From Amoebidium appalachense (Eukaryota; Ichthyosporea): DNA of 64,000 bases. A program made the position numbers and the translations under genes. How positions within the stretch are numbered: position 1 is the first letter of the stretch; each line of letters begins with the position of its first letter. Positions 1 through 12,829 of the stretch are shown one piece after another. The stretch spans positions 4,340,001-4,404,000 of the forward strand of contig CAVNZM010000017.1 of NCBI GenBank assembly GCA_963693365.1. Direction: 5' to 3'. The notes beneath the pieces were generated by a model that did no database searches, was not told the origin of the DNA, and was given only the letters and a program-made list of their open reading frames with translations.

Positions 1-205
1 ACGTTTTTGATTGGTTGTTTTTTAAAATCGAATTTCACACTGCATTCACAATTATTCACAATGAAGGCGTCACAAGGTACGCTTTTATTGAAACATGAAA
101 CATGAAGGCGTCGCGCAGGTGCGCGCGAGGCGTTGATAGCCAATGGAAACAAAGATTTACTGGAGGAGTGCAAAACAGAATCCGACGCACTGTTATCATT
201 ACAAC

Positions 206-460
206 CTTATTAATGCTGCACAGTATGATATTGTGATCCGGTGCCTTAACTTTCTTTCGGAGCTACCGATGCTAGCCTCTGCTTACCCATAATATGTAAT
301 AGGGGTGTCAGATACTACGATGGCGCTCATTGTTGCCTAGCATGTACATATGTCACTGGCTGCATTTGATTGGCTGTGCTGGAAAACGCAGTAGGCCGTC
401 GAATGTGGCTGGGCCTCCGGCAGTGTCCACGCAATAAAAAGTGTGTAAACCCCAATCATG
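206..460 (+). mobile_element. 5'-truncated LINE tail, copy 1
   Basis: This stretch matches 40605-40853 almost base for base, with only a handful of differences, and matches 12197-12420 (opposite strand) less closely. It holds only the last codons of the shared reading frame (ending in LPMLASAYP), then about 170 bases of 3' sequence and an AATAAA near 436. Three copies that share a 3' end but start at different 5' points fit 5'-truncated non-LTR retrotransposons. That reading is inference; a dispersed host gene family is the alternative. Confidence 0.6.
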
Positions 461-1180
461 ATCCGTCTAATGTAAGTAAAACTGGGGCATTCAACTGCCA
501 AATACAGAAGTTTTAGTTATAATAATATTTAAGGTACCTATAAATTAGGCGAGATACCTGGGCAAACGGTGCAATGCCTGCGCGGAGCAAGTGGCCGGGG
601 CGTGGAATTTACTTTAAATAAACACAATAAAAAATAAAAAATAAAAAAATGCACAAAAAACGCAAAGATATATATCGCATACCTTAGGAAGCTCCTAAGA
701 ATATCCTCACGCTATACTAGAGCTATGCTTACTATTTTGTCAGTACGTCCTGGATAAATACGCCAACCATACCTGAAACTGCAGTGCGGAGCGTCGAACC
801 ATAAAACTCCTTACACCCCACCACCCTAAGATACACTCCCTCCTCACCTTCTTGCAGTCGAATATAGCAGCTGTTGTATGGGAATATTTTTCTTTTCACT
901 GGAAGAGGTAGATCCCCCCGTGGAGTCCCCCGTGCTTCAGCAGGCGTTAAGCCCGCTAGGAACAACTGCAGCTGTAGCGGCAGGAACTTTAGGCAATTGC
1001 CACGTCCTTCAAGCCTGGGGCTGGGGTCGAAGTTCTCTTCTGATGCAAAATAGTCATCCAGCTTTGCAAGGTGCAGGCCTTTCTTATCCTGCAAGCCTGT
1101 GTTTGGGACAAAAGGATTCGAGTGGATCAGAGTAATCTTCCGCAGCGCAGCGGCGGGCCCGCCGGGGAGAGGGGGCGGGG
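461..1180. other. No gene recognised
   Basis: This stretch is AT-rich, with an A-rich run at about 615-665. Open frames here are short and merge into homopolymer-encoded Gly or Pro runs, so I support no gene. Confidence 0.5.
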
Positions 1181-1366
1181 GGGGGGGGGGGGGGGGGGGG
1201 GACGTTGCCATTGCCTTGGAAATAACCACCCAATGTGTAAACCCCCCCCCCCCCAAAAAAAAGCACACTATACAATGACCCCCCCCCCCATGGACCCCAC
1301 CTATGGGGCCAGCAAATTTCAGTGGGGGTGTGTGAGCCATCACGTTTGATGCCTCCCCCCCCCCCC

Positions 1367-1397
<31 letters not shown>

Positions 1398-1988
1398 TGT
1401 CCATTCGGAGGGTTTTGGCAGATATTGAGATTTTAGATTTTTCTTCTTGAAATTCACCGATCACGTTCCCCCCTCCGTCGGGAAAAAATCCTACGGACTC
1501 CCCCGTGTGTACTTTGCATTAACATACCTTCCCATTGGGAAAACAAAAAATACTGCATCGAATCCGTCCATTCTGAGGGTTTTTGCACGTTTTTTCCCTC
1601 CACAACACATGCACACTATAGAATGACCCCGCCCGCCTCTTGGACCCCCCCTGATGGGCCGGCAAATGCCCGTGGGGATGTGTGGGTGAACGTGGGCACT
1701 CCCCCCCACCCCCATCTACGTTTGGTGGTGAGAAAGTCAGCTACTTGCTAAAGGAAAGGGTGTTTGGGTTTTTTGAATACGAAGGCTGGTATTTTGCATG
1801 CGGGACTGGAGAAAACACTGAAATTCCCCGATCACGTCCCCCCCCCCCTCCGTCGGGAAAAAAATCCTACGGACTCCCCCGTGTGTACTTTGCATTAACA
1901 TGCACACATGCACACACACGGTGCATCCCCCCCCCCCCCCCCCCCCCCCCCTTCCCTCTCAACTGAGCACATACACACACACATACAT

Positions 1989-2045
<57 letters not shown>

Positions 2046-2201
2046 ACACACACACATGCACACATGCACACATGCACGGACACGAATCCCCCCCTTCCCC
2101 TTCCCTCTCCACCGAGCACATGCACACATGCACAGACATGCACACACACACACACACCCCACACACGATGCACACAGACATGCACACACACACAAACACA
2201 C

Positions 2202-2263
<62 letters not shown>

Positions 2264-2430
2264 CACACACACGGTGCATTTCCCCCCTCCCCTTCCCTCT
2301 CCACAAAGCACACACACACACACGTGCACACATGCACACACACGGTGCATTCCCCCTCTCCCCCCCTTCCCTTTCAACTGAGCACATACACACACGCAGA
2401 CATGTACACACACACAACATCCACAGACAT
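1180..2430. repeat. Poly-G/poly-C and (CA)n compound minisatellite
   Basis: Poly-G (about 1180-1200), poly-C (about 1357-1397 and 1928-1951) and (CA)n tracts (about 1992-2043 and 2206-2262) dominate. Two blocks recur: one of about 75 bases with CCGTCGGG then CCTACGGACTCCC (1458-1530 and 1828-1902), and one with CACACTATA then ATGACCCC (1263-1345 and 1612-1690). From 1900 a unit of (CA)n, CACGGTGCAT, poly-C and CTGAGCACA repeats about four times with variable length. The long His/Thr or Val/Cys frames here are repeat artefacts. Confidence 0.85.
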
Positions 2431-2444
2431 CCACACATCAGACA

Positions 2445-3010
2445 CAGAACAGCTTCTAGCACGAGACATTTACCACAACGTTTATGGGGAGGATGGTGAA
2501 TGTGCCCCTGGAGTACGAGGGTCACACGAAAAAAACACAACGTTGTAGCTCGTATAGAACCCCCCTTGTAGCATAGTATATGTACATACGTTACCTAGAC
2601 ATTATTGGTTTTTCAATAACTACCCACAGAACAGCTTCTAGCACGAGAACTTTACCACAAAGTTTATGGGGGGGATGGTGAATGTGCCCCTGGAGTACGA
2701 GGGTCACACGAAAAAAACACAACGTTGTAGCTCGAATAGAACCCCCCTTGTAGCATAGTATATGTCCATGTGTTACCTAGACATTATTGGTTTTTTCAAT
2801 AACTACCCACAGAACAGCTTCTAGCACGAGACATTTACCACAAAGTTTATGGGGGGGATGGTGAATGTGCCTCTGGAGTACGAGGGTCACACGAAAAAAC
2901 ACAACATTGTAGCCCGGATTGAAACCCCCCTTGTACCATATATATAATATATCATGCGGCATGTGTTACTTTCACGTTATTGGTTTCCTAGCACGAGATA
3001 TTCAGCACAC
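2445..3010. repeat. Tandem repeat of about 182 bp, 3+ units
   Basis: The phrase AGCTTCTAGCACGAGA recurs at about 2451, 2633 and 2816, and a shorter form (CTAGCACGAGATATT) appears near 2988. Each unit also has a GGGTCACACGAAAAAA segment and CCCCCCTTGTA. The units differ by scattered substitutions. No coding function is visible. Confidence 0.85.
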
Positions 3011-3105
3011 AGTTGGGGTTGTGGGGGCAGTGTACACCTACAATATCAGGGGTACCGTCACATCAACAGACACGAGAACACAAACTTCAACCCCTTGAGT
3101 GGGGA

Positions 3106-4082
<977 letters not shown>

Positions 4083-5215
4083 GGGGGGGGGGGGGGGGGG
4101 GGGGGGCAGATCGGATATAGAATAGAGGACGGGAGCGACAGTACTTTAAGCGTGATAACTTAGCTCTTAATAAGTTGTGTTGCTGTGTTCCAGGCCCAAG
4201 GTTCATGGATTTGAAAGCAGTAGCCGTGATACAGGTGAACAGACATCCTTTCCCATGGCCGAGTCAGATATCCTTTCCCTCACCCCTCTCTTCCCCCAAT
4301 CAGCGGGAGAAGTTTCTGGGGAGTGGAAGGTGTATGTGCGTGGGGGGAACGGGAGGTGGAAGGAGAGGGGAGGAGGGGGAGGGGGGGATGTGGTGTGTGT
4401 GTGTGTGTGTGTTGGGGGGAAGAGGGGGGGGGGGGGGGGGGTGTTGAGTTACAGTATGCCACGGTTTGTGTATGTGTGTTGTGTGTGTGTGCGTGCGCGC
4501 GTGCGCGCGTGTGTGTATGTGCGTGTGTATGTGTGTGCACGTGTGCACGCACGCACGTGTGCATAGGCACGCGTGTGTGCGCACTTCAAAACCACAACTA
4601 AGCTTCACTGAGACCCATTTTTAAGCAAACGCTGATTATACTCAGTAACTTTATCCCTTAAAAAAACACACTATGCAAGCAGTGGTAAGACACATTCATA
4701 GACTTTCTATGCCAACCAATCACTTACCTCCCATAGTTCTATAATAAACAACCTAAAACGAAGAAATTTCAGCATTCAATTTTGCATATCAACACAAAAA
4801 ACGAACGCTAAAGAACACACTTAGTAACCAAAAAAAACCAAAACAAGCCAAGTGTACGCTCTTTGAGTGCGAGTCTGATGCAAATGTACACTCTTCGAGA
4901 ATTCGAGAAAAGAGTACTGCATGACCATACACATTTGCCTGCTCAACCTCTGCATGTGTACACTCCTAGATCTAGATACGTTGCATATATCAAAAACTAG
5001 TGGAGGTGAAAGGTATTTAAATGGGGAAGCGAGAGGGCCTATTACTGAAACAGTACCGTGACATGTACACACATTCACTAAACAGCAGCATAAACATCGG
5101 GCACATACAGAACAGCAGACACAGAGCGATGGTACGTAGTTCTGGGACGCGGTTCTGGGATGCATGTTGTGCATAGCAACAGGGTACCCGTGTGAGTGCT
5201 TACACATGGCATGAC
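4083..5215. other. Poly-G and TG-rich tracts, then unique DNA without a gene
   Basis: Poly-G follows the LTR directly (4083-4106). G-rich and alternating TG/CG sequence fills about 4360-4590. From 4600 to 5215 the sequence is complex, but I see no convincing frame, splice pair or RNA gene. Confidence 0.5.
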
Positions 5216-5365
5216 CTCCTCCTCCTCCCCCCCTCTCCCCCCTCCCTCCCGGGCTCCACCCGCCCCCACCACCGGTACCACCACCAAACACACACACACG
5301 CCCTTCTCCTCCCATCCCTTCCCCTCCCCCCCCCCCCCCCCCCCCCTTCCTTTCCCCTCCCTCCC

Positions 5366-5396
<31 letters not shown>

Positions 5397-5405
5397 ACAC
5401 ACAGT
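5216..5405. repeat. Pyrimidine-rich poly-C/CT tract with (CA)n end
   Basis: C-rich sequence with two poly-C runs (about 5327-5346 and 5365-5382) ends in a short (CA)n. All long open frames across it are low-complexity artefacts. Confidence 0.8.
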
Positions 5406-5864
5406 TACACACTTTGAATCCCATCCCACCAAAACATGAATACTTACGGGATAGTGAGGATGGAAGGGTGTGTGTTTGGGCGGGAGGGGGGGGTATCTGG
5501 TGAACCCTATAAAAATAGCCGACGGGGAGCCATAAACTTTAATCCCAAAATCACCTGTTATCTTAGTGAGTTAACCTTAAAATTTAGCCTCACGGCTTAA
5601 TTTCGACTTCTTCTGCATGACCTCAGAGGGATGACAATGATGGCCCTGTTGTCATAGTATTATGAATCATGTATTTGAAAACATGGGGAATTGTACACTA
5701 CGGTATTATGGTGACGGCACAAGATTCTACCAAAATTTATAGGGTCCCAAGTCTGCCAAAGTTGTAGTGAATTGGGGTTACCCAGTCTGCCGGGAGACTG
5801 TGGGTGTTACAGTATGAAGATAGATGTGTGTCCGTAAGGACACGAAACCCATGGTACATGTAGG
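5406..5864. other. No gene recognised
   Basis: Ordinary-complexity sequence with short frames only; no exon or RNA gene found. Confidence 0.4.
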
Positions 5865-5907
5865 TGTGTGTGTTGGTGTGCGTGCGTGTGTGTGTGTATG
5901 TGTGTGT

Positions 5908-5993
<86 letters not shown>

Positions 5994-6082
5994 ATGTGTA
6001 TATATGTGTGTGTGCGTGTGTGTATGTATGTGTGTGTGTGTGTGCGTGTGTGTGTGTATGTGTGGGTGTGTGGGTGTGTGAG

Positions 6083-6167
<85 letters not shown>

Positions 6168-6176
6168 CGCGCGCGC
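5865..6176. repeat. (TG)n microsatellite, two blocks
   Basis: Two long (TG)n blocks (about 5909-5991 and 6084-6163) are joined by imperfect TG/TA sequence and end in CGCGCG. Alternating purine-pyrimidine of this length can adopt Z-DNA. Confidence 0.95.
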
Positions 6177-6451
6177 GCCCGTGTGCGTACGTGCGTGGCG
6201 CGAGCACGCGCCCGCGCGGATTCGCTAATAATCAGTGACATATTTAAGTTGTGCCGTTTCTTACAGTACTAGTGTTCATTACTATAATCTCAAAAGGTGT
6301 GTGGGCCAGGAGCATCACCTTCCTTGGGCACAGAAACACACAGAGAATACCGTAGGTGTGTGCTGTGCACCGTAAACATACGTGTGTGTGTGTGTAGCGA
6401 GCCTCAGGTATGCATATGTGTGTGTGTGTTTTTTTTTTCCCCCTCCTGCTA

Positions 6452-6640
6452 GGGTGGCTAGGTAGTAACCCTGGGCAAAGTGTGTACTTATAGTTAGGTT
6501 GTGAAGGACGGTTTAGCTTAGCTGAACTCATAGATAGCACCTTAACTAGTGTACTTTCGGTGCTGGGTGGTAGACGGTAGTTTCCCAAGAGGGCCTGCAA
6601 AGGCTCTCCGGGAACAAAGCGTGATAAAATAAAATAAAAA
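6452..6640 (+). mobile_element. SINE-like dispersed repeat B, copy 1
   Basis: This aligns with 19500-19695 and, in reverse complement, with 24045-24240. Shared landmarks are CCCTGGGCAAAGTGTGT, GGTTTAGCTTAGCT, GTCGGTGCTGGGTGG (6550s) and a CCGGGAACAAA segment running into an A-rich tail. About 190 bp, no open frame and an A-rich 3' end fit a SINE. I found no clear pol III A and B boxes. Confidence 0.65.
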
Positions 6641-6649
6641 ATGGGGAGT

Positions 6650-7353
6650 AACTTTGTGTGTGTGTGGCACTGGGTGGGTGAGCATACACACATCGATATC
6701 TGCGTGCATGTCACCGTCATGCACGTGTGTGCTCATGTTTTTCTGTGTGTGCGTGAACATGATCTGTGTGCATGTACATGTGTGCCTGCACATATGCGCA
6801 TGCGCACACGTGCATGTGTACATGAGGTACACGTGTGAGTGTGCGTACATAATGATTCCTGTGCAGGTCTATTTTTCATACATCTGTGTAAGCATGTGCA
6901 CGTGTGGGGGTACGCATAAGTGTACATGCGTGTCAATGTGTGTGTGTGTGTGTGTGCCATCGGCTGTGCCACGTTCATGTGTGTGCCGATCTCAACCAGT
7001 GAGTTAAATTTCTGGTCGTGCCCGGCCGCGCTCATAGTATTGTATTAGCGGCGTAGCAAACAGTTATTATGCTGGTTTTTCTGTGGTGTCGGAGAAGGAG
7101 AGTAAATAGGTATGGGAGGTGAAACAGGGCACCGTTGGATTAGAAGAGAATTCGCAACGGAGCCCGGAAAAGTCACTCAGGGGCACACCGATCATGATTC
7201 GAGCTGGGTAAGACAGGGGGACGGGACTAAATTGCATGGCCGGGCTGGAGGCGATCTCGCGGGGCAAAAGGAAAGTGTCTCGGAGATAGAAAGGTAATCC
7301 GTGTGTGTGCGTGCATGTACATATCCGTCTGTCTGTGTGTGCGTGTGTGTGTC

Positions 7354-7401
<48 letters not shown>

Positions 7402-7485
7402 TTTGTTTGTTTGTGTGTGTGTGTGTGTGCGTGTGCGTGTGTGTGGGCCATGGTGTGTGAGTGCGTGCGCGTGCGTGCCATGACA
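6650..7485. repeat. Degenerate and perfect (TG)n region
   Basis: Imperfect TG/CATG-rich sequence (6650-6960) and a near-perfect (TG)n with a (TTTG)n insert (7355-7430) flank a 300-base stretch of ordinary sequence (7010-7300). That stretch holds a 61-codon frame starting at 7112 which I do not recognise and do not call. Confidence 0.7.
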
Positions 7486-9039
7486 CTCAGTGACAAGAGC
7501 GAATTGGATTCATCCCTTGCGCATGCACACGACGACCAGCCTGTGAAATTGTGACATTGGCTTTGCTATGGCCGCTGTAACATAACTGTCCCTGAAACTC
7601 CGAAAAGTTTCCCTATCTTCAGGTTGAGGTTAGGTCCACCAATGTTTTTCTAATTCGGCCAATTAACCGTAACCCCTAAAAACGGTTGGTGACTCTATTA
7701 TTACGGCCATCCAGGCAACTCAATTGGTGCCAGCCAAGAGGATTTTCACACCCTGACGACGCCGTCTCCAAACTTTCCAAAGCACATTCCCCCCCTCTCG
7801 GCCCGCTCCCATTACACAATGTGCCAAACGCATTGTTGATTGGCTATTCTATTTCATTTTATTTCTGAATAGGTAAGATCTGGGCTATGCTATCCAATAG
7901 AGTCACGCATGGTGACGTCATGAACTCACCGCGCTTAAGATGTTGTGGGCCAAAGATGAAAGCAATGAAATACAAATAGGATGCAAGCAAGTGAATATGT
8001 CATATTATGGTGACATTATTAATACGATATTTTTCACGCTCGAGAGCGGGCTGTTAGACGGCTGTAACCTACATGTTGTTGTACATTAGTCGACCCCGAG
8101 GTCCTGCAGCTGCTATGCCGATCCTCGTATATCATACGGCCGGTAGTGGCAATTGCTGACATGTGTAGCAAGATCAAAACTCGAATAGCTAATCAGTGTT
8201 CAACAGATCCCCCCACTTTGAAATGCCGCTGTAGCTGGTTGGCATAGGATCGCGGTGCGCTTAGCGATTGGCTACAGATCATTAAAAACAGAATGTTGAT
8301 ACGTAAGCAGCCAATCAAACGCATCTTGTTTAGCAACGTAATTCCGGGGGTTTTATCGTCATCTGTCGCATAATCTTGCGACGTCATTGGTTCCAAGCGG
8401 GGTACGATGGAGAAAATTCTGTCTTTGGCCCTCCATTAGTGTAGACCTGTTCTGCACGTGAATTTAATTGTGCGGCGCACCTCTAACTAACTTTACCAAT
8501 AGTTACGTTGTTTTGGAAAGTTTTATAAATGTTTAGGGGTTTGGTTAACAAGCACTAGCGTTTTAAAGTTTTCTGCGTAAATGCTGTCTTTTTTAGCCAG
8601 TCACAGAGCCGAAAATCGGACCAAATATGGATCTACGCGCTTTTTAGTCTAGTTTTGATCTGTCGAGATTGCGATTGGCTGTTCGACCATGGGATTTGCT
8701 GACATGTACACGAATTCAGGCCGAAAGAAAGACAGTCCACTTGACAGTTCACAGTACACAAAGTTTTCGACCGCCTGCCTAGAAAAACCACCGCCCAACT
8801 TGTGCAAGCTCAGTCATTTCAATTTCAAGCACGACCCGGGCCACGTCAAAAACTTATTCGTTCTTTTATAATTACACAGGCACACACCGGTACCTCATGT
8901 ACACGGGCAAGGCAAATGCGTAGACACATGACATGTGATACATACGTACTCCACAACAGTTAACAACTTGAAGACGACGTTAAAAACTTTCTAATAGAGC
9001 CCAAATTCAAAGCACACATCTTTAGTTTCTCGGTTCATT
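7486..9039. other. Intergenic, upstream of the membrane protein gene
   Basis: No gene found. GATTGGCT/AGCCAATC (CCAAT-box) words recur near 7834, 8264, 8310 and 8672. They may belong to the promoter of the gene at 9040. No TATA box stands out. Confidence 0.4.
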
Positions 9040-10485
9040 ATGAAAATAATGAAAGGGACACGCGACAACCCCGATACCGATAGGATTACGCGCGCTTGTC
9101 GATTGAATTCAAAAGATGGGTGGACGCTCGAACGCCGCTACCACACGTGGACATGGGGAATATTCTTTGTTATAACAACTGTCCTCGCCTGCATAGAAAT
9201 GGCAGTGTGCTATCTGGCAGACAGAATGACACAACCAATAGGTGGAAAAGCAGTGGCCCATGCTCTCGTGCGTGAACTTGCAACTTTGCAAGAAAAATAT
9301 GTTTCTTTTTCCAACTCAGTCGGAGCCCCGTCACAAACAACCACAAAATTACTCGTCGACCTTATAACTACCTACGACAACTTCAAGAAAGACTACGCTC
9401 TAATGAAGGAGGTGGGGGCAGATATTAACCGTTTGCATTTTATTGCTACTGGTATAGCTCTTTTCATCGTAGGTGGGACGGCCGCTCTCGCATTCATCTT
9501 CCGTAAGAAACCCGTCGTGCGTTCACGCGGTTGTCTCTACCTCGTGCAACTTTTCGGTTCAGGTCTTCTTGCAATTATCCTACTGCACGCACTTGCATGG
9601 GTGCAGGGTCTTCCCACTATGCCCGAAGCAGTACCTCAACTGGCGGATTTACAGAGCTTCAACGATTCGTTTTTGGTCTATGCATACCGCGTGGAGGATA
9701 TGATCCTGATATTCGGCCAGTTGGGTTTGTTTTTCCTGTGCATGCAAACATCGGCGGTGACACAACGGCAGCGTATAATCTATCTCATACACACCAAGAT
9801 TTGCATCAAAGACAGTTTCGTTAACCACTACCTTTTCCCCGTTTGGCACGTGCCTTTTCTCGCTGTCGCGGCAATGAGCGGGTTCATATACGCACACGCC
9901 ACCAAGGGCATCTCATGGGCTGGGGTTTTATCCATGGCTCCCATGTATCTTATTGCTGTTGTGCACGGGTTTCTACTCTTATACTACTCGGCGCTCTCGC
10001 ACAAGGCTCACTTCATGTGGGCTGATTTCCAAGCAAACATGCGCACGACCGTCGTGGGAATCGTCGTTTTGACCTGCTATATAACGATCAGCCTGACTCA
10101 TAGTAACAAAGATATCGCCGCGACTGGGTGGCTTGGCGTGGCCCGGTTCTGGTCATGTCTTATCACATTGGATAATCTCTCTTGTCAGGGCATGCAAATG
10201 ATACTTTCGGTGCGTGACGCCGGAACGGCGCAACTCGAGGGGAAACCGGTTACGTTTGGGCAGCTTCAAGCAAAGGATTTGGTCGAGAGCGTCTCGGTGG
10301 TACCAAATGGCCCAATATCATGGAAGAACGGAAAATTCGATCTCACCGTGATGGGAATTACGCCTCCTAGCACAGCAGCTTTCGATGTCCGTCGGTTGTC
10401 GTTGTGTAGTCTGCCGAGTGACAGGGAGAGTGAAGAAGCTATAGATATCTTCGGATCCAGTGTAAAACTAGTGGTTAAATTATAA
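9040..10485 (+). CDS. Multi-pass membrane protein, orphan family (paralogue 1)
   Basis: This is a single-exon frame of 481 codons. Hydrophobic segments lie at about residues 40-60, 134-154, 165-189, 220-240, 269-287, 294-316 and 336-353, with a weaker one at 364-390: a first anchor, a loop of about 70 residues, then a closely spaced bundle. Conserved with the paralogue at 14012-15400 are LERRYHTWTW, KEVG.DINRL, the basic loop RKKPVVRSRG, QGLPTMP, QRQR.IYLIHTKI, SFVNHYLF and SVRDAGTA. The topology resembles a 7TM receptor with an N-terminal anchor, but I recognise no receptor-family motif and no RGS or kinase domain, so function is unknown. The start is the first ATG in frame; a second Met three codons later is equally possible. 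AATAAA lies at 10728. The paralogue points back at it 3.5 kb downstream. Confidence 0.85.
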   Translation: MKIMKGTRDNPDTDRITRACRLNSKDGWTLERRYHTWTWGIFFVITTVLACIEMAVCYLADRMTQPIGGKAVAHALVRELATLQEKYVSFSNSVGAPSQTTTKLLVDLITTYDNFKKDYALMKEVGADINRLHFIATGIALFIVGGTAALAFIFRKKPVVRSRGCLYLVQLFGSGLLAIILLHALAWVQGLPTMPEAVPQLADLQSFNDSFLVYAYRVEDMILIFGQLGLFFLCMQTSAVTQRQRIIYLIHTKICIKDSFVNHYLFPVWHVPFLAVAAMSGFIYAHATKGISWAGVLSMAPMYLIAVVHGFLLLYYSALSHKAHFMWADFQANMRTTVVGIVVLTCYITISLTHSNKDIAATGWLGVARFWSCLITLDNLSCQGMQMILSVRDAGTAQLEGKPVTFGQLQAKDLVESVSVVPNGPISWKNGKFDLTVMGITPPSTAAFDVRRLSLCSLPSDRESEEAIDIFGSSVKLVVKL

Positions 10486-10615
10486 GCATAAGTTAAACTA
10501 ATCGTCGAACTTCGTAGAACCTTTTTTGATTTGGCAGTCGATTATATGTATATACTGTTGAATGGAAAAATCATTCAACTTGGTGCAGCCCACATACATA
10601 TCAATTATCAGGCCA

Positions 10616-10684
10616 GCGATCCTGTATTCTTAGTTTGACATCAATGAATGCGATCCTGTCTTTTTAGTTTGACATCAATGAATG
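10616..10684. repeat. 34-bp tandem duplication in the 3' flank
   Basis: GCGATCCTGT followed by TTAGTTTGACATCAATGAAT occurs twice in succession (10616-10649 and 10650-10684). It probably lies in the 3' untranslated region of the gene ending at 10485. Confidence 0.85.
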
Positions 10685-10727
10685 GTGTAAATTAGGCACA
10701 ACCATAGCACTGGTACTATCGGTTCTC

Positions 10728-10733
10728 AATAAA
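10728..10733 (+). promoter_or_regulatory. Candidate poly(A) signal
   Basis: AATAAA lies 243 bases after the stop of the membrane protein gene. It is the best match in the 3' flank; no cleavage-site evidence is available. Confidence 0.4.
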
Positions 10734-10919
10734 ATGGTGTATTACGTTTCCAGTGTGTATGTAGTCGATATTAGATAAAGATGTGTTATGTAGCTGATTG
10801 AACCTATAGCACCCTAGCGAGGGTTATAGCATGTGCTTAGAGGAAGCATAATAATTATAGCAGGACAACAATATTAAAGTGTAAGGACGGTTAAGAGACT
10901 GGGATGATGTGTAACTGAG

Positions 10920-11179
10920 TCTTTGGCCCCAAAATCCCAAACATTTCCCTCCCCTCATCACCTCCATCGCCCCCTCCTCCCCCTCCCCCCCTCCCATCCT
11001 ACCCTATCCCCCTCCAAACCCCCTCCAAACTTTAAAAATTACTCGAGGGGAGGTGTGTGTGGGGGAGGGGGTATGGGGGCACATGTGTGCTTTCATTTTT
11101 CACGTCACAGTGTCACGTGGGACGCATGGTGTGGTTGTGTTCGTCCTTAGAACATGTGCTTCGGCGGGTGTGTGTTGGA

Positions 11180-11214
<35 letters not shown>

Positions 11215-11343
11215 CCTGGATGTGTGCAAAATGTGCACGTGCTTGTGTAAGTCACTGGTGTATGTGTATACTCAACGTGATGCGCATGTATGTGTAGCTC
11301 TCATGCGCAAGCCTGTGCGTGTGTGTACGCACACTCCCGCATG

Positions 11344-11406
<63 letters not shown>

Positions 11407-11531
11407 ATGTGTGGGCGGCGTGCGCGTGTATGTGTGTGTGTGTGTTTGTGCACGCGCGCGTGTTTGTGAATGTGGGTGGGTGGCCGGGCGAAGAGGTGGG
11501 AGTGGGTGGGTGGTGGTGGTGGGAAGGGGGG

Positions 11532-11568
<37 letters not shown>

Positions 11569-11659
11569 CTCGACGGTGCACGTTATGATGCTTGCAAGGG
11601 TGTTGGTGCATGTGTCACACTTATTCGTATGCAGGTAAACTGGACGTATGCTGTGTGAC

Positions 11660-11711
<52 letters not shown>

Positions 11712-11916
11712 TGCCGTGTGTGAGTGAGTGTGAGAACTTGTGTGCCACAAAGCTGTGTGTGCATGGCATTGCTCGTTTATAACCAGTAACAAACGATACC
11801 ACAGTATGTACAGCTTAATGGTCTATTTTTAAAGTTCGATTTTCTCAGCGCACCACTTGTATGACTCCCACGTTTGTTGGCCCCCACCCCGAACTTGCCC
11901 CCCCTCCCCCTAACCA

Positions 11917-11947
<31 letters not shown>

Positions 11948-11950
11948 CCC
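10920..11950. repeat. Poly-C, poly-G and (TG)n cluster
   Basis: C-rich (10945-11035), poly-G (about 11179-11210 and 11537-11568), (TG)n (about 11347-11405 and 11661-11709) and poly-C (about 11917-11945) tracts follow each other. No exon is supported. Confidence 0.85.
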
Positions 11951-12196
11951 CCCTAACCCCCCCTCCCCTTTCACCACCCACCTCAACCTGCCCGTTCCCA
12001 TGGAGCACCCTACCATTTCCCCCAGCCATCCTTTCTGTAAACATGGTTGTGTATGTTGTCGGACGGACTACGGGAGTCGCGCCCTGTAGTTAGTCGCGCG
12101 TACTGGCCAATCAGAATGGTTGGGTCAGGAAGCGGCTGTCGTCCCACAATCGCATGGCGAACTGCCCCTGGGTAGGGCGGCAGTCTCGGCTGGGGG
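11951..12196. other. Unique sequence, no gene recognised
   Basis: A C-rich start gives way to ordinary sequence ending at the LINE tail at 12197. No frame or splice pair is convincing. Confidence 0.35.
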
Positions 12197-12757
12197 TTTA
12201 TGCACTTTGTATTGCTGCGGACATCGTCCGGGGCCCAGCCTCACTTGACGGTCTATGTACTGCGTTTTCCAGCGCAGCCAATCAAATGCAGCTAGTGACT
12301 TATGTACACTGTATGCAATAAAACAACCCTAGTATAGATTATGGATAAGCAGAAGCTAGCATTGGTAGCTCCGAGAGAAAGTTAAGACACCGTATCACAA
12401 TATCATACTGTGCAGCATTACTAAGGTGATCAAACCCGGTCATTTTATAATGGATATACTGGGGGAGAGAAGTAGAAAAGAGCATAAAGCCGCCCATAAC
12501 CTCCGGTTCTACCACATTAGCTAACAGGTCACACTTATTGATAGATATGCATCCGCGAGTAAACCACCCCCCACACATATTACACATACGAGCAGGAGAC
12601 ACCAAAAACCGAGTACAACGCCAAGACATAATCATCTTCGCATATTTATACGACACAACATCATGAATAAACGAATCTATATAGGAGCCAGATTGTCTAA
12701 CCGTATCCGCCATATAGGCTACTAGTAGTTGGTGTTTTTGTTGTAGTACGTAGTCCC
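12197..12757 (-). pseudogene. LINE C-terminal fragment, copy 2
   Basis: On the minus strand this encodes about 140 residues closely similar to the frame at 40229-40687, including VSPARMCNMCGG, FTRGCISINKC and ending LPMLASAYP. The spacing C-x2-C-x7-C-x5-C looks like the zinc knuckle at the C-terminus of many LINE polymerases. Similarity to the 40-kb copy starts abruptly at the codons for HQLLVAYMAD and continues through about 140 bases past the stop. It is more diverged than copies 1 and 3. The frame is open, so a domesticated or host gene cannot be excluded. Confidence 0.55.
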
Positions 12758-12829
12758 GTGGTATACAGGAATTTGGCATATTGGTACGAATGCGTCACCA
12801 CTATGTAAAATAAAGTTAAACTTAGGGCA

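Noticed and set aside
1900-2499. Long His/Thr and Val/Cys open frames
   Set aside because: They are translations of (CA)n/(TG)n and poly-C; the same composition appears wherever these repeats occur, on both strands.
2445-3010. CRISPR array
   Set aside because: Units are about 182 bp and repeat in full with no unique spacers, and the DNA is eukaryotic.
7112-7297. 61-codon frame between TG repeats
   Set aside because: Too short and without motif, homologue or neighbour support.
10795-10855. Fourth copy of SINE-like repeat B
   Set aside because: A short resemblance (GCTGATTGAACC, AGCACCCTAGCGAGGG) is too weak to separate from chance.
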